Below the pieces are notes generated by a model, which saw nothing but the letters and a program-made list of their open reading frames with translations, was not told the origin of the DNA and searched no databases. 64,000 nt of DNA from Paracoccaceae bacterium (GTDB lineage: Bacteria; Pseudomonadota; Alphaproteobacteria; Rhodobacterales; Rhodobacteraceae), in the NCBI GenBank assembly GCA_022824005.1, contig JAJEBG010000031.1:62001-126000 (forward strand). The letters run 5' to 3'. Made by a program: the position numbers and the translations under genes. Positions 1-8,587 of this stretch are shown here, piece by piece (the first letter of the stretch is position 1; every line of letters starts with the position of its first letter).

Positions 1-211
1 TTAGGGACAAGGTGTTGTGAGCATTCTCCCACGCACCATACACGGCCGAGACGGAAATGTAACACATTTCAGTCAAGTATATAAGCCCCATTGCAATCAA
101 GTCATATCGGCAATGCAAGTCTGGCCGTTGAATGAGACTGGGCAAATGACTTTATGCTCTGTCAAGAAGCGGTGATGCTTCGAAAACTCTGAGCAGATAA
201 GGAGAATGACA
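1..211. other. Upstream region of the DUF1127 gene, no gene seen
   Basis: I see no coding region or structured RNA here beyond the leader of the small gene that follows. A ribosome binding site AAGGAG lies at 199-204. Confidence 0.4.
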
Positions 212-436
212 ATGTCTGTTTTTACACTTACAACCACTCAACCAAATGGTCTCCTGAAACACTATTTTTTGAGGGTCAGCGGTAAGATCAAAGAACTTAT
301 CATTGAATATCAAAAAGAAAGATTGATCAGGAAAACTGCAAATCAATTGCACATGTTGAGCGATCGTGATCTTGAAGATATCGGTATTTCCCGCTTTGAA
401 ATCAATATCGAGGCCCGTAACGCGGTCGTCAAATAA
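212..436 (+). CDS. Small DUF1127 domain protein
   Basis: A 74-residue protein. Its C-terminal half carries the DUF1127 signature: a basic helix followed by LSDRDLEDIGISRFEI, the usual L-x-DIGI-x-R core. DUF1127 proteins are short, arginine-rich proteins common in Alphaproteobacteria, and some take part in phosphate, carbon or RNA-related stress regulation. The exact role of this one is unknown. I chose the ATG at 212 because AAGGAG at 199-204 lies 7 bases before it; the in-frame ATG at 206 would be only one base from that site. The gene stands alone, with a possible hairpin behind it and the helicase gene convergent. Confidence 0.8.
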   Translation: MSVFTLTTTQPNGLLKHYFLRVSGKIKELIIEYQKERLIRKTANQLHMLSDRDLEDIGISRFEINIEARNAVVK

Positions 437-471
437 CAACTACCGCTTATGGCAAATCATCCCAAATTTTA

Positions 472-503
472 TGGGCGGCCTATCATCTCTGATACGCCGC
501 CCA
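472..503. terminator. Hairpin between the DUF1127 gene and uvrD
   Basis: TGGGCGGC (472-479) and GCCGCCCA (496-503) form a perfect 8-bp inverted repeat around a 16-base loop, between two convergent genes. There is no T run, so this is at best a weak or Rho-assisted terminator. Confidence 0.4.
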
Positions 504-588
504 ATTGATTCTTGGCTTGCTGATGGGCTCTTGTCAAATATGACGAATTTTAATTGCCCGATAGGCAAAAATTCTTTCTTTTGCCCCA

Positions 589-2880
589 TCATCCCTCCGT
601 CCCGTTGGCCTTTTGGACATGACTGGCGATGACCCGCTTGCTACCGGTCTGTTCGAATTCGATCAGCAACTTATTGTCTGAAACTTCGATGACCTCGCCG
701 TAACCGAATTTAATATTAAAGACCCGTTCACCCACCTCGTAAATTTCTTCGAATTTCTTTTGTCGGGCCGATGGACGTGAATGGCTCAACCGCTTTGAAG
801 CTTGTGACAATCGCTGAAACCCCGGCGACATATATCCACCAGAATTTTCATTTGTAGGAAGTTGTGATCTTCCCGTCGCGGTCGAACTTTGCTGACCTTG
901 GTAGCTATTAAAAATCCCTGATGGAGAAACAATTTCGATATTGTCGGGGGGAAGTTCGTCAACAAATCGTGAGACATGATTGGCACCGCCCTCGCCGTAT
1001 AGAAATCGAGTCGCGCAAAAGGAAATATGGCATAATTTTCGAGCCCGTGTCAGGCCCACATAAGCAAGCCGTCGTTCTTCTTCGACTCCTTGTCGATTCT
1101 CTTCAATGGCGCGGCGCAGGGGAAAGATATCCTCTTCCCATCCGGGAAGAAAAGTGATTGGAAATTCAAGTCCCTTAACGGCATGAAGTGTCATCAAGGA
1201 AACTTTGCTGGTCTCGATATCCTCAAGATTTTCGTAGACCAAGGAGACATGTTCTAGAAATCCCGCCATGTTTGAGAATTCTTTTAGGCTTTTCACAAGT
1301 TCTTTGAGATTCTCTAAACGCCCTTCCGCTTCAGGGGTTTTCTCCCGCTTCAACATCTCGGGGAGACCCGTCTCGTCAATTACTTGACCACCAATATCTT
1401 CAAGTGGTTTCTTATTTTCGGCGATCATCTTCGACCAAGTATCAACTGAATTGATAAATTCTGCCATCGCCACCGCGGCACGGCCTTTAAATTCGTTTTC
1501 GTGACTCATATGCCGAGAGACTGCCAGCATTGAACATTTTGACTCTCGCGCCTTGTTTTGAATGGTGAGGAGGGTCTTTGCCCCCACTCCGCGTTTGGGC
1601 GTATTGACAACACGCTCAAAGGCCAGATCATCATTGGCCGAATGGGCAAGACGGAAGTAGGCGAGAGCATCTCGAATTTCCCGACGCTCATAGAATCGTG
1701 GGCCACCAATCACCCGGTAAGGCACACCGATTTTGAGGAATCGTTCTTCAATATGCCGCATTTGGAAAGCCGCCCGCACAAGAACCGCCATATCACTGAA
1801 TGGATGAGCAGGTAACGGGCCTCTTCCTTCCGACAATTTTTCAATTTCACCTGTGATCCATCGGGCTTCACTCTCGGGGTTCATACATCCCATGACACGA
1901 ACTTTTTCACCGCCTTTCTCTTGCGTCCATAACACCTTCCCAAGCCGTCCATGGTTATGGGAAATCACCTCACTGGCGGCGGCCAGAATATGTTCGGTTG
2001 AGCGATAGTTTTGCTCAAGACGCACCACTTTGGCCCCCTGGAAATGCGCCTCAAAGCGCAAAATATTCTCGATTTCTGCCCCCCGCCAACCATAGATGGA
2101 TTGATCATCATCGCCAACACAACAGATGTTGCGGTGACTCTGTGCCAATAGCTGCAACCACAAATATTGAGCGGTATTGGTATCTTGGTATTCATCGACG
2201 AGAATAAACTTGAAGCGACGGCGGTACAGTTCAAGTAAATCAGCATTCTCACGCAATAATTTGACAACGAGCACAATGAGGTCACCAAAGTCCGTCGCGT
2301 TAAGAGATTCCAATCGTGCTTGATATTGCTCGTAAAGTCCAAAGGCGCGCCCACCGAACTTTTCTCGTTCATTTTCCGGCAATTGATCAGGAAGAAGGCA
2401 TCTGTTTTTCCACATGTCAATCAATCCACCAAGATGCCGAGCCGGCCACCTCTTCTCGTCTATCCTTTCGGCTTTGATAATTTGTTTCAACAATCGCAAC
2501 TGATCATCTGTATCAAGGATTGTGAACCGACTGGTCAGGCCAACCAGTTCAGCATGGCGCCGCAGGATTCGAGCACAGATCGAGTGGAAAGTGCCCAACC
2601 AAGGGAGAGTCTCGGTCTTGAGGTGAGCCATTTCCTCAACCCTTTGGCGCATTTCTCGTGCCGCCCGATTGGTAAATGTGACAGCCAGAATTTCTGAAGG
2701 CCAAGCGCGATTTGTACATAAGATATGCGCTATTCTCGTTGTAAGCGTTTTCGTTTTGCCTGACCCCGCTCCTGCTAACACCAAAAGGGGGCCGTCAAGA
2801 CTTTCGACGGCTTCAAGCTGTCGAGGATTCAGACCCTCCTTATAGGTCAAAACGGTATCGCCTTGGTTAACTTCAATCAT
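589..2880 (-). CDS. uvrD: ATP-dependent DNA helicase, UvrD/PcrA family
   Basis: A superfamily 1A 3'-5' DNA helicase of about 763 residues, acting in nucleotide excision and mismatch repair and in clearing stalled forks. Visible motifs are the Q motif (LNPRQLEAVESLDG), Walker A GAGSGKT at residues 37-43, motif II VDEYQDTN, motif III GDDDQSIYGWRGA, motif IV QNYRS, motif V TLHAVKGLEF and motif VI VGLTRARK. The C-terminal tail VGERVFNIKFGYGEVIEV is the Tudor-like domain typical of UvrD/PcrA. Length fits the family. I prefer the ATG at 2880; GTG and TTG codons up to 2901 are possible. It is convergent with the DUF1127 gene. Confidence 0.95.
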   Translation of the reverse strand: MIEVNQGDTVLTYKEGLNPRQLEAVESLDGPLLVLAGAGSGKTKTLTTRIAHILCTNRAWPSEILAVTFTNRAAREMRQRVEEMAHLKTETLPWLGTFHSICARILRRHAELVGLTSRFTILDTDDQLRLLKQIIKAERIDEKRWPARHLGGLIDMWKNRCLLPDQLPENEREKFGGRAFGLYEQYQARLESLNATDFGDLIVLVVKLLRENADLLELYRRRFKFILVDEYQDTNTAQYLWLQLLAQSHRNICCVGDDDQSIYGWRGAEIENILRFEAHFQGAKVVRLEQNYRSTEHILAAASEVISHNHGRLGKVLWTQEKGGEKVRVMGCMNPESEARWITGEIEKLSEGRGPLPAHPFSDMAVLVRAAFQMRHIEERFLKIGVPYRVIGGPRFYERREIRDALAYFRLAHSANDDLAFERVVNTPKRGVGAKTLLTIQNKARESKCSMLAVSRHMSHENEFKGRAAVAMAEFINSVDTWSKMIAENKKPLEDIGGQVIDETGLPEMLKREKTPEAEGRLENLKELVKSLKEFSNMAGFLEHVSLVYENLEDIETSKVSLMTLHAVKGLEFPITFLPGWEEDIFPLRRAIEENRQGVEEERRLAYVGLTRARKLCHISFCATRFLYGEGGANHVSRFVDELPPDNIEIVSPSGIFNSYQGQQSSTATGRSQLPTNENSGGYMSPGFQRLSQASKRLSHSRPSARQKKFEEIYEVGERVFNIKFGYGEVIEVSDNKLLIEFEQTGSKRVIASHVQKANGTEG

Positions 2881-3445
2881 GGACTCTTTCTGCCTCACCA
2901 AGTTGTTCTTCCCTTCTCCGACTTAAAATTTTGCATGCCGTCATATATTTTACTTGAGGTTTACCGAGTTTTTATCAATGTGACGAGTCGAACTTCAATA
3001 TCGCCTTTGGCCCATTATCGGGACCACATAACCCTACCTTTTTGATTGATATTGTCACCTCAAATGCAATCTTCTCTGCTCGATGTGCCCGCCCCAACAA
3101 CATAGCCTCCCTCGTGAGATTGCCTGTCAAGGGGATTTTGGGCTGATCATCGGGTATCGGACTCGTGCCAGCGGGGCCTACTCGTCAAATGGCGGCGTGG
3201 AATGAGGCGTCTTTTGGATGGTCTTCTCTGCTCAAAGTCTAACCCTGTTAATCCATAAAATCTATCTATTGTTTGACAATGTCCCATTCGTTTCTGCGGC
3301 AAAGCAAAGACGATTGAAATCAGGACCACATCTAGCAAAGAGTCTGGCGTGTCAATGGATAAGTGGAGACGAGGCGAAGTTCCCGTCAGTGGCAAACAGC
3401 ACTTGCACCAAGCTAAAAATTCACATACTAACCTTTTGACAGGTT
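2881..3445. other. Non-coding gap between uvrD and tRNA-Gly
   Basis: No convincing coding region on either strand. The longest open frames run through the tRNA and are artefacts. The uvrD promoter must lie at the left end and the tRNA promoter at the right end. Confidence 0.5.
3403..3431 (+). promoter_or_regulatory. Possible sigma-70 promoter of tRNA-Gly
   Basis: TTGCAC (3403-3408) and TACTAA (3426-3431) are separated by 17 bases, and the second hexamer ends 14 bases before the mature tRNA. Match to the TTGACA/TATAAT consensus is partial, so this is a suggestion from position and spacing only. Confidence 0.35.
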
Positions 3446-3520
3446 GCGGGCGTAGCTCAGAGGTAGAGCACAACCTTGCCAAGGTTGGGGTCGTGGGTTC
3501 GAATCCCATCGCCCGCTCCA
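3446..3520 (+). tRNA. tRNA-Gly (anticodon GCC)
   Basis: A standard cloverleaf: acceptor arms GCGGGCG and CGCCCGC, D-arm GTAGCTCAGAGGTAGAGC, anticodon loop TTGCCAA and T-arm with GGTTCGAATCC. The discriminator is T and the terminal CCA is encoded (3518-3520). It lies alone upstream of the his operon. Confidence 0.97.
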
Positions 3521-3671
3521 AATCACTCCGTCATCTACAAGGTCGGTTTTCATCGCGTTCCCCGCCATCAATCTTCTAGACGTCTGGTTTAACTGACCTC
3601 CTCACACTGGCAAAAATCAGAGGCCGGACTTATACTGACAATGTCGTCTTCAGTTGCGAGAGATACCAAAG

Positions 3672-4259
3672 ATGCGTAGCGCGAAATCAACAAGGTCAAC
3701 GACGGAAACCAATATTGCCGTTGAGATCAACCTTGATGGAACTGGAAAATGTCTAATCGACACCGGCGTGGGTTTTTTTGACCATATGCTAGAACAGTTG
3801 GCTTATCATTCATTGATTGATCTCGACATTCAGGCCAAAGGAGACTTGCATATTGATGACCATCATTGTGTCGAAGATGTGGGAATTGTCCTTGGTGAAG
3901 TCCTTGCCGCGTCCCTCGGTAACAAAATCGGTATCCGTCGTTACGGCTCTTGGAGTTTGCCGATGGATGATGCTTGGGTCGATATCGCCCTAGATTTATC
4001 AGGTCGGCCATTTCTAGGATGGAAGATTGGGTTCCCGTCGGAGAAAATTGGGGCCTTTGATACGGCCTTGATTCAGGAGTTTTTTCAAGCGCTCACATCA
4101 AAAGGTGGGATCACGCTGCACGCAGAATTGCGCAATGGCTTTAACAGTCATCATATCGCAGAAGCCACCTTCAAATCCGTGGCAAAGGCGTTGCGACTGG
4201 CGGTGGAAATTGACCCAAGATCAGATGGAAGCATTCCCTCCACCAAGGATATTCTCTGA
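3672..4259 (+). CDS. hisB: Imidazoleglycerol-phosphate dehydratase
   Basis: Step 6 of histidine biosynthesis, converting imidazoleglycerol phosphate to imidazole acetol phosphate with a di-manganese centre. The protein has about 195 residues and shows both family signatures, GVGFFDHMLEQLAYHS with DDHHCVEDVGIVLG, and later SHHIAEATFKSVAKALR; these histidines and acids bind the metals. It is the stand-alone dehydratase, without the phosphatase domain of E. coli HisB. I chose ATG 3672, about 10 bases behind GAGAG; a TTG at 3654 would add six residues. It is the first gene of hisBHAFE, two bases before hisH. Confidence 0.95.
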   Translation: MRSAKSTRSTTETNIAVEINLDGTGKCLIDTGVGFFDHMLEQLAYHSLIDLDIQAKGDLHIDDHHCVEDVGIVLGEVLAASLGNKIGIRRYGSWSLPMDDAWVDIALDLSGRPFLGWKIGFPSEKIGAFDTALIQEFFQALTSKGGITLHAELRNGFNSHHIAEATFKSVAKALRLAVEIDPRSDGSIPSTKDIL

Positions 4260-4261
4260 TT

Positions 4262-4903
4262 ATGTCGCAAACTGTCATCGTTGATTACAATTCGGGAAAT
4301 CTACACTCCGCGCACAAGGCGTTTGTTAAACTGGGCGAAAAAGTCGCGAACAGTGAAATCAAACTCACCTCTGACCCTGACATTGTGGCAAAGGCTGACA
4401 GGATTGTCCTTCCGGGCGTCGGTTCATTTCGCGACTGTCGGTTTGCACTCGCCGAGAGAGGTCTTGATGAGGCCATTATTTCGGCGGTGAATGGGCGCGG
4501 CATTCCTTTTTTTGGAATTTGTGTGGGCATGCAATTAATGGCTTCAATCGGATATGAGCATGGCCGAACCGAAGGATTCAACTGGGTTCCTGGCGAAGTG
4601 AAACCTCTAAAACGTCAATATAAGGAGATGAAAATTCCTCACATGGGCTGGAACGAATTGAATGATGTATCAGAGCATCCCATTTTTTCTGGAGTCGAAG
4701 AGGGAACTGACGTGTATTTTGTGCATTCCTATCAATTAGAAGCGGAAAATGACGCCCACTGTATCGCCTCGACCGATTATGGCGGCCGCATAACAGCCGC
4801 TGTGGGATTCGAGAATCGGGTCGGGCTTCAGTTTCACCCTGAAAAGAGTCAATCGGCCGGCTTGCAAATTATTGCCAATTTTTTGGCTTGGAAACCCAAC
4901 TGA
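4262..4903 (+). CDS. hisH: Imidazole glycerol phosphate synthase, glutaminase subunit HisH
   Basis: The class I glutamine amidotransferase subunit that releases ammonia for HisF. At 213 residues it has the usual length. The nucleophile is C87 in GICVGMQ, and the catalytic His-Glu pair lies in QFHPEKSQ near residues 192-194. The N-terminal VDYNSGNLHSAHKAF and the oxyanion loop PGVGSF are typical. It starts two bases after the hisB stop, so translation is probably coupled. Its partner hisF is two genes downstream. Confidence 0.96.
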   Translation: MSQTVIVDYNSGNLHSAHKAFVKLGEKVANSEIKLTSDPDIVAKADRIVLPGVGSFRDCRFALAERGLDEAIISAVNGRGIPFFGICVGMQLMASIGYEHGRTEGFNWVPGEVKPLKRQYKEMKIPHMGWNELNDVSEHPIFSGVEEGTDVYFVHSYQLEAENDAHCIASTDYGGRITAAVGFENRVGLQFHPEKSQSAGLQIIANFLAWKPN

Positions 4904-4910
4904 AGACATA

Positions 4911-5630
4911 ATGAACCTCTACCCTGCGATTGACCTGCAAGATGGCAAATGTGTGCGTCTCGTTCAGGGTCGTGCTGCCGATTCTACCATCTATAATTAT
5001 CACCCCGCTCGCCAAGCGGCGGACTTCGAATCATCTGGATGCCAGTGGTTGCACATTGTCGACCTTGATGGGGCTTTTGATGGGGCATCCAAGAATTCAC
5101 GTTCTATAGCCGATATTGTGTCCCAAACTTCGGTTTCCCTGCAGCTAGGTGGGGGAATTCGAGATACAAAAACTATCGAAAAATGGTTGAAGACTGGCAT
5201 TCAGCGCATCGTTTTAGGAACCATCGCGGTCGAGAATCCTCAACTCGTCAAAGACGCCGCTCGTGCCTTTCCTGAACAGGTCGCCGTCGCCATCGATTCA
5301 AGAGATGGATTTGCCGCGACACATGGTTGGGTGACGGATTCTCGTATTTTGGCATCTGACCTCGCTAAACGATTTGAAGATTGTGGTGTGGCAGCGCTGG
5401 TGTACACGGATATCAAGAGAGATGGCCTTAAAACGGGTCCCAATCTCCCCGCGACAATCGAACTGGCAAAAACTGTATCCACGCCCGTCATCGCCTCGGG
5501 CGGTATATCGTCAATCTCTGATCTTCATTCTTTGCAGACATCAGCCGATCTTCTTGAAGGCGTCATCGTCGGTCGTGCCCTCTACGACGGAACACTCACC
5601 GTCAAGGATGCGCTCTTGGCTCTGGCATAA
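4911..5630 (+). CDS. hisA: Phosphoribosylformimino-5-aminoimidazole carboxamide ribotide isomerase
   Basis: The Amadori isomerase of histidine biosynthesis, converting ProFAR to PRFAR in a (beta/alpha)8 barrel. The start is ATG 4911, which gives [20 protein letters not shown] with catalytic D8; the frame is open further upstream but that part is not conserved. The second catalytic Asp is in VYTDIKRDG, and the phosphate loops are QLGGGIRD and ASGGISS. It has 239 residues, normal for the family. It starts seven bases after the hisH stop. Confidence 0.96.
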   Translation: MNLYPAIDLQDGKCVRLVQGRAADSTIYNYHPARQAADFESSGCQWLHIVDLDGAFDGASKNSRSIADIVSQTSVSLQLGGGIRDTKTIEKWLKTGIQRIVLGTIAVENPQLVKDAARAFPEQVAVAIDSRDGFAATHGWVTDSRILASDLAKRFEDCGVAALVYTDIKRDGLKTGPNLPATIELAKTVSTPVIASGGISSISDLHSLQTSADLLEGVIVGRALYDGTLTVKDALLALA

Positions 5631-5638
5631 GGCTCAAG

Positions 5639-6400
5639 ATGTTAAAGATTCGAATTATTCCCTGCCTTGACGTCAAAGACGGCCGCGTGGTCAAAGGGGT
5701 TAATTTCGTGGGCTTACGCGATGCAGGTGATCCCGTCGAAGCGGCCATACGTTATGATGCTGAAGGTGCGGATGAGTTGTGTTTCCTTGACATTTCCGCC
5801 TCAAGGGAAAATCGACGCACACTTTTTGATCTCGTTTCAAGAACGGCTGAATGCTGTTTCATGCCCTTGACTGTCGGCGGCGGCGTGCGAGGCGAAAAGG
5901 ATGTCGAAGCTCTACTGCGTGCGGGGGCCGACAAAGTGTCATTCAATACCGCCGCTGTGCACGATATCCGATGCGTGGAACATTCAGCCAATCGATTTGG
6001 AAACCAATGCATTGTGGTCGCCATCGACGCCAAATCTGTGGGGCCAAGTGAATGGCAAATCTATACCCACGGTGGCAGTCAAGCGACAGGCATTGACGCC
6101 GTTAAATTTGCGCGCCAAGCAGAAGAAAGCGGCGCCGGTGAAATCCTTCTCACAAGCATGGACAGCGACGGCACACAAACGGGCTTCGACTTGGAGTTGA
6201 CAAGGACGATTGCAGAAACGGTCACGATTCCTGTCATTGCGTCGGGAGGCGTTGGACAATTGCAGCATCTCGTGGAAGGCGTCACATTAGGCAAGGCGTC
6301 GGCCGTCCTTGCCGCTTCCATTTTTCATTTTGGAACGTATTCCATTCAGGAGGCCAAACAATTTATGGCAGATGCAGGAGTCTCCGTGAGGATCACATGA
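5639..6400 (+). CDS. hisF: Imidazole glycerol phosphate synthase, cyclase subunit HisF
   Basis: The cyclase subunit of IGP synthase, which uses ammonia from HisH to turn PRFAR into IGP and AICAR. At 253 residues it has the family length. Catalytic D11 is in [15 protein letters not shown] and the second Asp is in [12 protein letters not shown] (about residue 130). The phosphate sites are TVGGGVRG and IASGGVG. It is related to HisA by ancient duplication, and both are kept side by side. It overlaps hisE by four bases (ATGA at 6397). Confidence 0.97.
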   Translation: MLKIRIIPCLDVKDGRVVKGVNFVGLRDAGDPVEAAIRYDAEGADELCFLDISASRENRRTLFDLVSRTAECCFMPLTVGGGVRGEKDVEALLRAGADKVSFNTAAVHDIRCVEHSANRFGNQCIVVAIDAKSVGPSEWQIYTHGGSQATGIDAVKFARQAEESGAGEILLTSMDSDGTQTGFDLELTRTIAETVTIPVIASGGVGQLQHLVEGVTLGKASAVLAASIFHFGTYSIQEAKQFMADAGVSVRIT

Positions 6401-6717
6401 ACATTCTTGAACAACTTGAGACCATCATCGCTGACCGTTCAACAGCCGATACTAGTCATTCATGGACGGCGAAACTTCTAAAAAGCGGGAAGGAACGATG
6501 CGCTCAAAAGTTTGGCGAAGAAGCCGTTGAAACAGTTATTGCCGGATCTTCGGGACAAAAAAAGCAACTCATTCATGAAGCATCGGATACGCTATACCAC
6601 CTTATGGTTCTCCTCAAAGCCAACGATGTCAATCTTGGTGAGATTGAGACTGAACTTCAGCGACGACAAAAACTTTCGGGAATGGAGGAGAAAGACGCGA
6701 GGACAAGAGATCAATAA
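6397..6717 (+). CDS. hisE: Phosphoribosyl-ATP diphosphatase
   Basis: Step 2 of histidine biosynthesis, removing pyrophosphate from PR-ATP. This 106-residue helical MazG-like protein shows [19 protein letters not shown] and [14 protein letters not shown]; the acidic residues EEAVE and EASD bind magnesium. The ATGA overlap with hisF points to coupled translation. It is monofunctional, not fused to HisI. It is the last his gene here; hisG, hisZ, hisD, hisC and hisI lie elsewhere. Confidence 0.94.
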   Translation: MNILEQLETIIADRSTADTSHSWTAKLLKSGKERCAQKFGEEAVETVIAGSSGQKKQLIHEASDTLYHLMVLLKANDVNLGEIETELQRRQKLSGMEEKDARTRDQ

Positions 6718-6725
6718 TCTTGTGA

Positions 6726-7103
6726 ATGATATGGCGTTTAACCTCAGAAACACAATCCTTCTATAGGATAAAGAGTGGCAAAGCTATCGGGGCGGCCGTC
6801 AGTTGTTCGGCTATTGGTGGTGTGGCTTCGGCCATATTGATGATGTGTACCACGGGGTCTATTGCCAGCTACCTTCTTCCTCACACCGGTTGTTCAGCGG
6901 CCGGGGTCGTCCTTGGACTCCTATTGGGTAAACTCGGTAAATCGGCATTCTCAAAGTCGATGCAACTCATGGACTATGACCTGTTCGGTTTTTTCGAACA
7001 TCCCGTCGCGCCTTTCCTCACCGTTCTTGGATTCATTGCTGTTTTTTGGAGTATTGTCAATGAATTCGGTCGTCCCAATCGCTATCATCGTGAGGCAGAA
7101 TGA
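6726..7103 (+). CDS. Miniature TctA-like membrane protein, probably a relic
   Basis: A 125-residue hydrophobic protein with three membrane stretches. The first half (IGAAVSCSAIGGVASAILMM) resembles an internal helix of TctA, the large permease of tripartite tricarboxylate transporters. The second half (VLGLLLGKLGKSAFSKSMQL followed by DYDLFGFFEHPVAPFL) resembles the extreme C-terminus of TctA, usually written LGPxLExxxRxxLxxSxGDxSIFLxRPIS. Complete TctA proteins have about 500 residues, so the middle and N-terminus are missing. No tctB or tctC is nearby. I think it is a deletion product of a transporter once linked to the downstream genes. The start is uncertain; ATG 6726 is used. Confidence 0.5.
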   Translation: MIWRLTSETQSFYRIKSGKAIGAAVSCSAIGGVASAILMMCTTGSIASYLLPHTGCSAAGVVLGLLLGKLGKSAFSKSMQLMDYDLFGFFEHPVAPFLTVLGFIAVFWSIVNEFGRPNRYHREAE

Positions 7104-7147
7104 CTCTTGGCTAACACCATGATGACGTGAATAGAGGGTGACAATAT

Positions 7148-8587
7148 ATGGCTTCAGGTGAAGACGCTTTGCATGAGATAGAAAACCGACAGTCAGCCGC
7201 TTTTGACAAAGTCAAGACTCTCGTCGATAGGGCGCGGTCGGCTATGCGACAGATCCGTCACTATGATCAACAACAAGTTGACGAAGCCGTGACAGCCATC
7301 GCTTGGTCACTCTACAAACCTAAACATGCCGAAATGCTCGCCAGAATGGCTGTCGAAGATACCGGTATGGGGAATGTCGAGTCTAAAATCATCAAGAATA
7401 CCCGCAAGACCTTCGGTACTCTACGAGATTTGATGCGGGCCAAAACGGTTGGAATGATCGGTGAAAATACTGCGAAAGGAGTAGTGTATTATGGGAAGCC
7501 CGTTGGCGTCGTCGGCGCGGTTTGTCCATCAACCAATCCAAGTGCCACACCTGCCAACAAAGCGATGATGGCCATAAAGGGCGGTAATGCTGTCATTATT
7601 GCGCCCTCCCCGTCAGGATATTCCACCACGAGAACCTGCACTGAGCTCATGCGAGAAGAAATTGTCAAAGCCGGCCACCCAGAGAATCTTGTGCAAATTC
7701 TGCCCTCACCCGTCAATAAGGAACTCACTCAAGCACTCCTAGAACAAGTGGATTTGGCGGTGGTGACAGGATCACAAAACAATGTTCGGCGGGCCATGAC
7801 CTCTGGTACCGTCGCCATCGGAGTCGGGGCTGGAAATGTGCCCGTGATCATTGATGAGAGTGCCGACCTTGACGATGCCGCCGACAAAATTAGCCAGTCA
7901 AAGATTTTTGACAACGCGACATCATGCTCATCGGAGAATTCATTGGTAATTCTTGATTCTGTCTATGAAAAGGCGGTCGAGGCGCTCGAAAGAGCCGGAG
8001 GTTGGCGATGCAGTTTGAGCGAAGCTCACTCAGTTCAATCAATCTTGTGGGTAAATGGCAAACTAAATCGTGAAGTCATCGCCAAGGACGCAAGCAAACT
8101 CGCCGACTTGTTTCGATTACCGAATGAGGCCCGCAACAAGGATTTTTTTATGGTTGAAGAGGGAAGGGTCAGCGGCGTGGGAGGTTTTGCCGACGAGAAA
8201 CTTTCCCTTGTTCTCACCCTTTATCGAGCTCGAGACTTCACAGAGGCCCAACTTATTGCGAAAAAAATTCTCGACGTTAAAGGGAGAGGACATTCGGTAG
8301 GGATTCATACGCACAATATTCAAAATGCGCGCACCCTAGCGAAGAACACTGATGTGGTTCGCGTCCTCGTCAATCAAGCCCACACTTTCGGCAACGGCGG
8401 TGGCTTTAATAATTCACTACCCTTCACTCTCTCCATGGGGGGCGGCACTTGGGCAGGAAATTCTTTGGACAATAATCTTAATTTTCGTTGCTTTATTAAC
8501 GTCACTCAACTTGTCACAACTATAGCTGAGGATAAACCTAGCGAAGAAGACTTGTTCGGCGATTATTGGAAGAAAGTTGGCAAATGA
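7148..8587 (+). CDS. sauS: CoA-acylating aldehyde dehydrogenase, likely sulfoacetaldehyde dehydrogenase (SauS type)
   Basis: A 479-residue CoA-acylating aldehyde dehydrogenase that interconverts an acyl-CoA and its aldehyde with NAD(P)H. The catalytic cysteine is C260 in NATSCSSENS. The cofactor region shows GVVGAVCPSTNPSATPANKA and GGNAVIIAPSPSG, and the C-terminal half has NQAHTFGNGGGFNNSLPFT. The SCSSEN variant and overall sequence recall SauS, which reduces sulfoacetyl-CoA to sulfoacetaldehyde, more than AdhE or EutE. Succinate-semialdehyde dehydrogenase (SucD of clostridia) is the alternative. An AGAGGGTGA site lies eight bases before ATG 7148. The stop overlaps the next gene by ATGA, which fixes them as one operon. 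Confidence 0.75.
   Translation: MASGEDALHEIENRQSAAFDKVKTLVDRARSAMRQIRHYDQQQVDEAVTAIAWSLYKPKHAEMLARMAVEDTGMGNVESKIIKNTRKTFGTLRDLMRAKTVGMIGENTAKGVVYYGKPVGVVGAVCPSTNPSATPANKAMMAIKGGNAVIIAPSPSGYSTTRTCTELMREEIVKAGHPENLVQILPSPVNKELTQALLEQVDLAVVTGSQNNVRRAMTSGTVAIGVGAGNVPVIIDESADLDDAADKISQSKIFDNATSCSSENSLVILDSVYEKAVEALERAGGWRCSLSEAHSVQSILWVNGKLNREVIAKDASKLADLFRLPNEARNKDFFMVEEGRVSGVGGFADEKLSLVLTLYRARDFTEAQLIAKKILDVKGRGHSVGIHTHNIQNARTLAKNTDVVRVLVNQAHTFGNGGGFNNSLPFTLSMGGGTWAGNSLDNNLNFRCFINVTQLVTTIAEDKPSEEDLFGDYWKKVGK

Noticed and set aside
1965..2420. Minus-strand frame of 151 codons inside the helicase gene
   Set aside because: It is a shadow frame within uvrD with no recognisable domain.
3147..3521. 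Minus-strand frame of 124 codons starting MERAMGFEPTTPTLARLCST
   Set aside because: It is the antisense of tRNA-Gly, a well-known artefact reading (GFEPTTPTLARLCSTSELRP) seen in many annotations.
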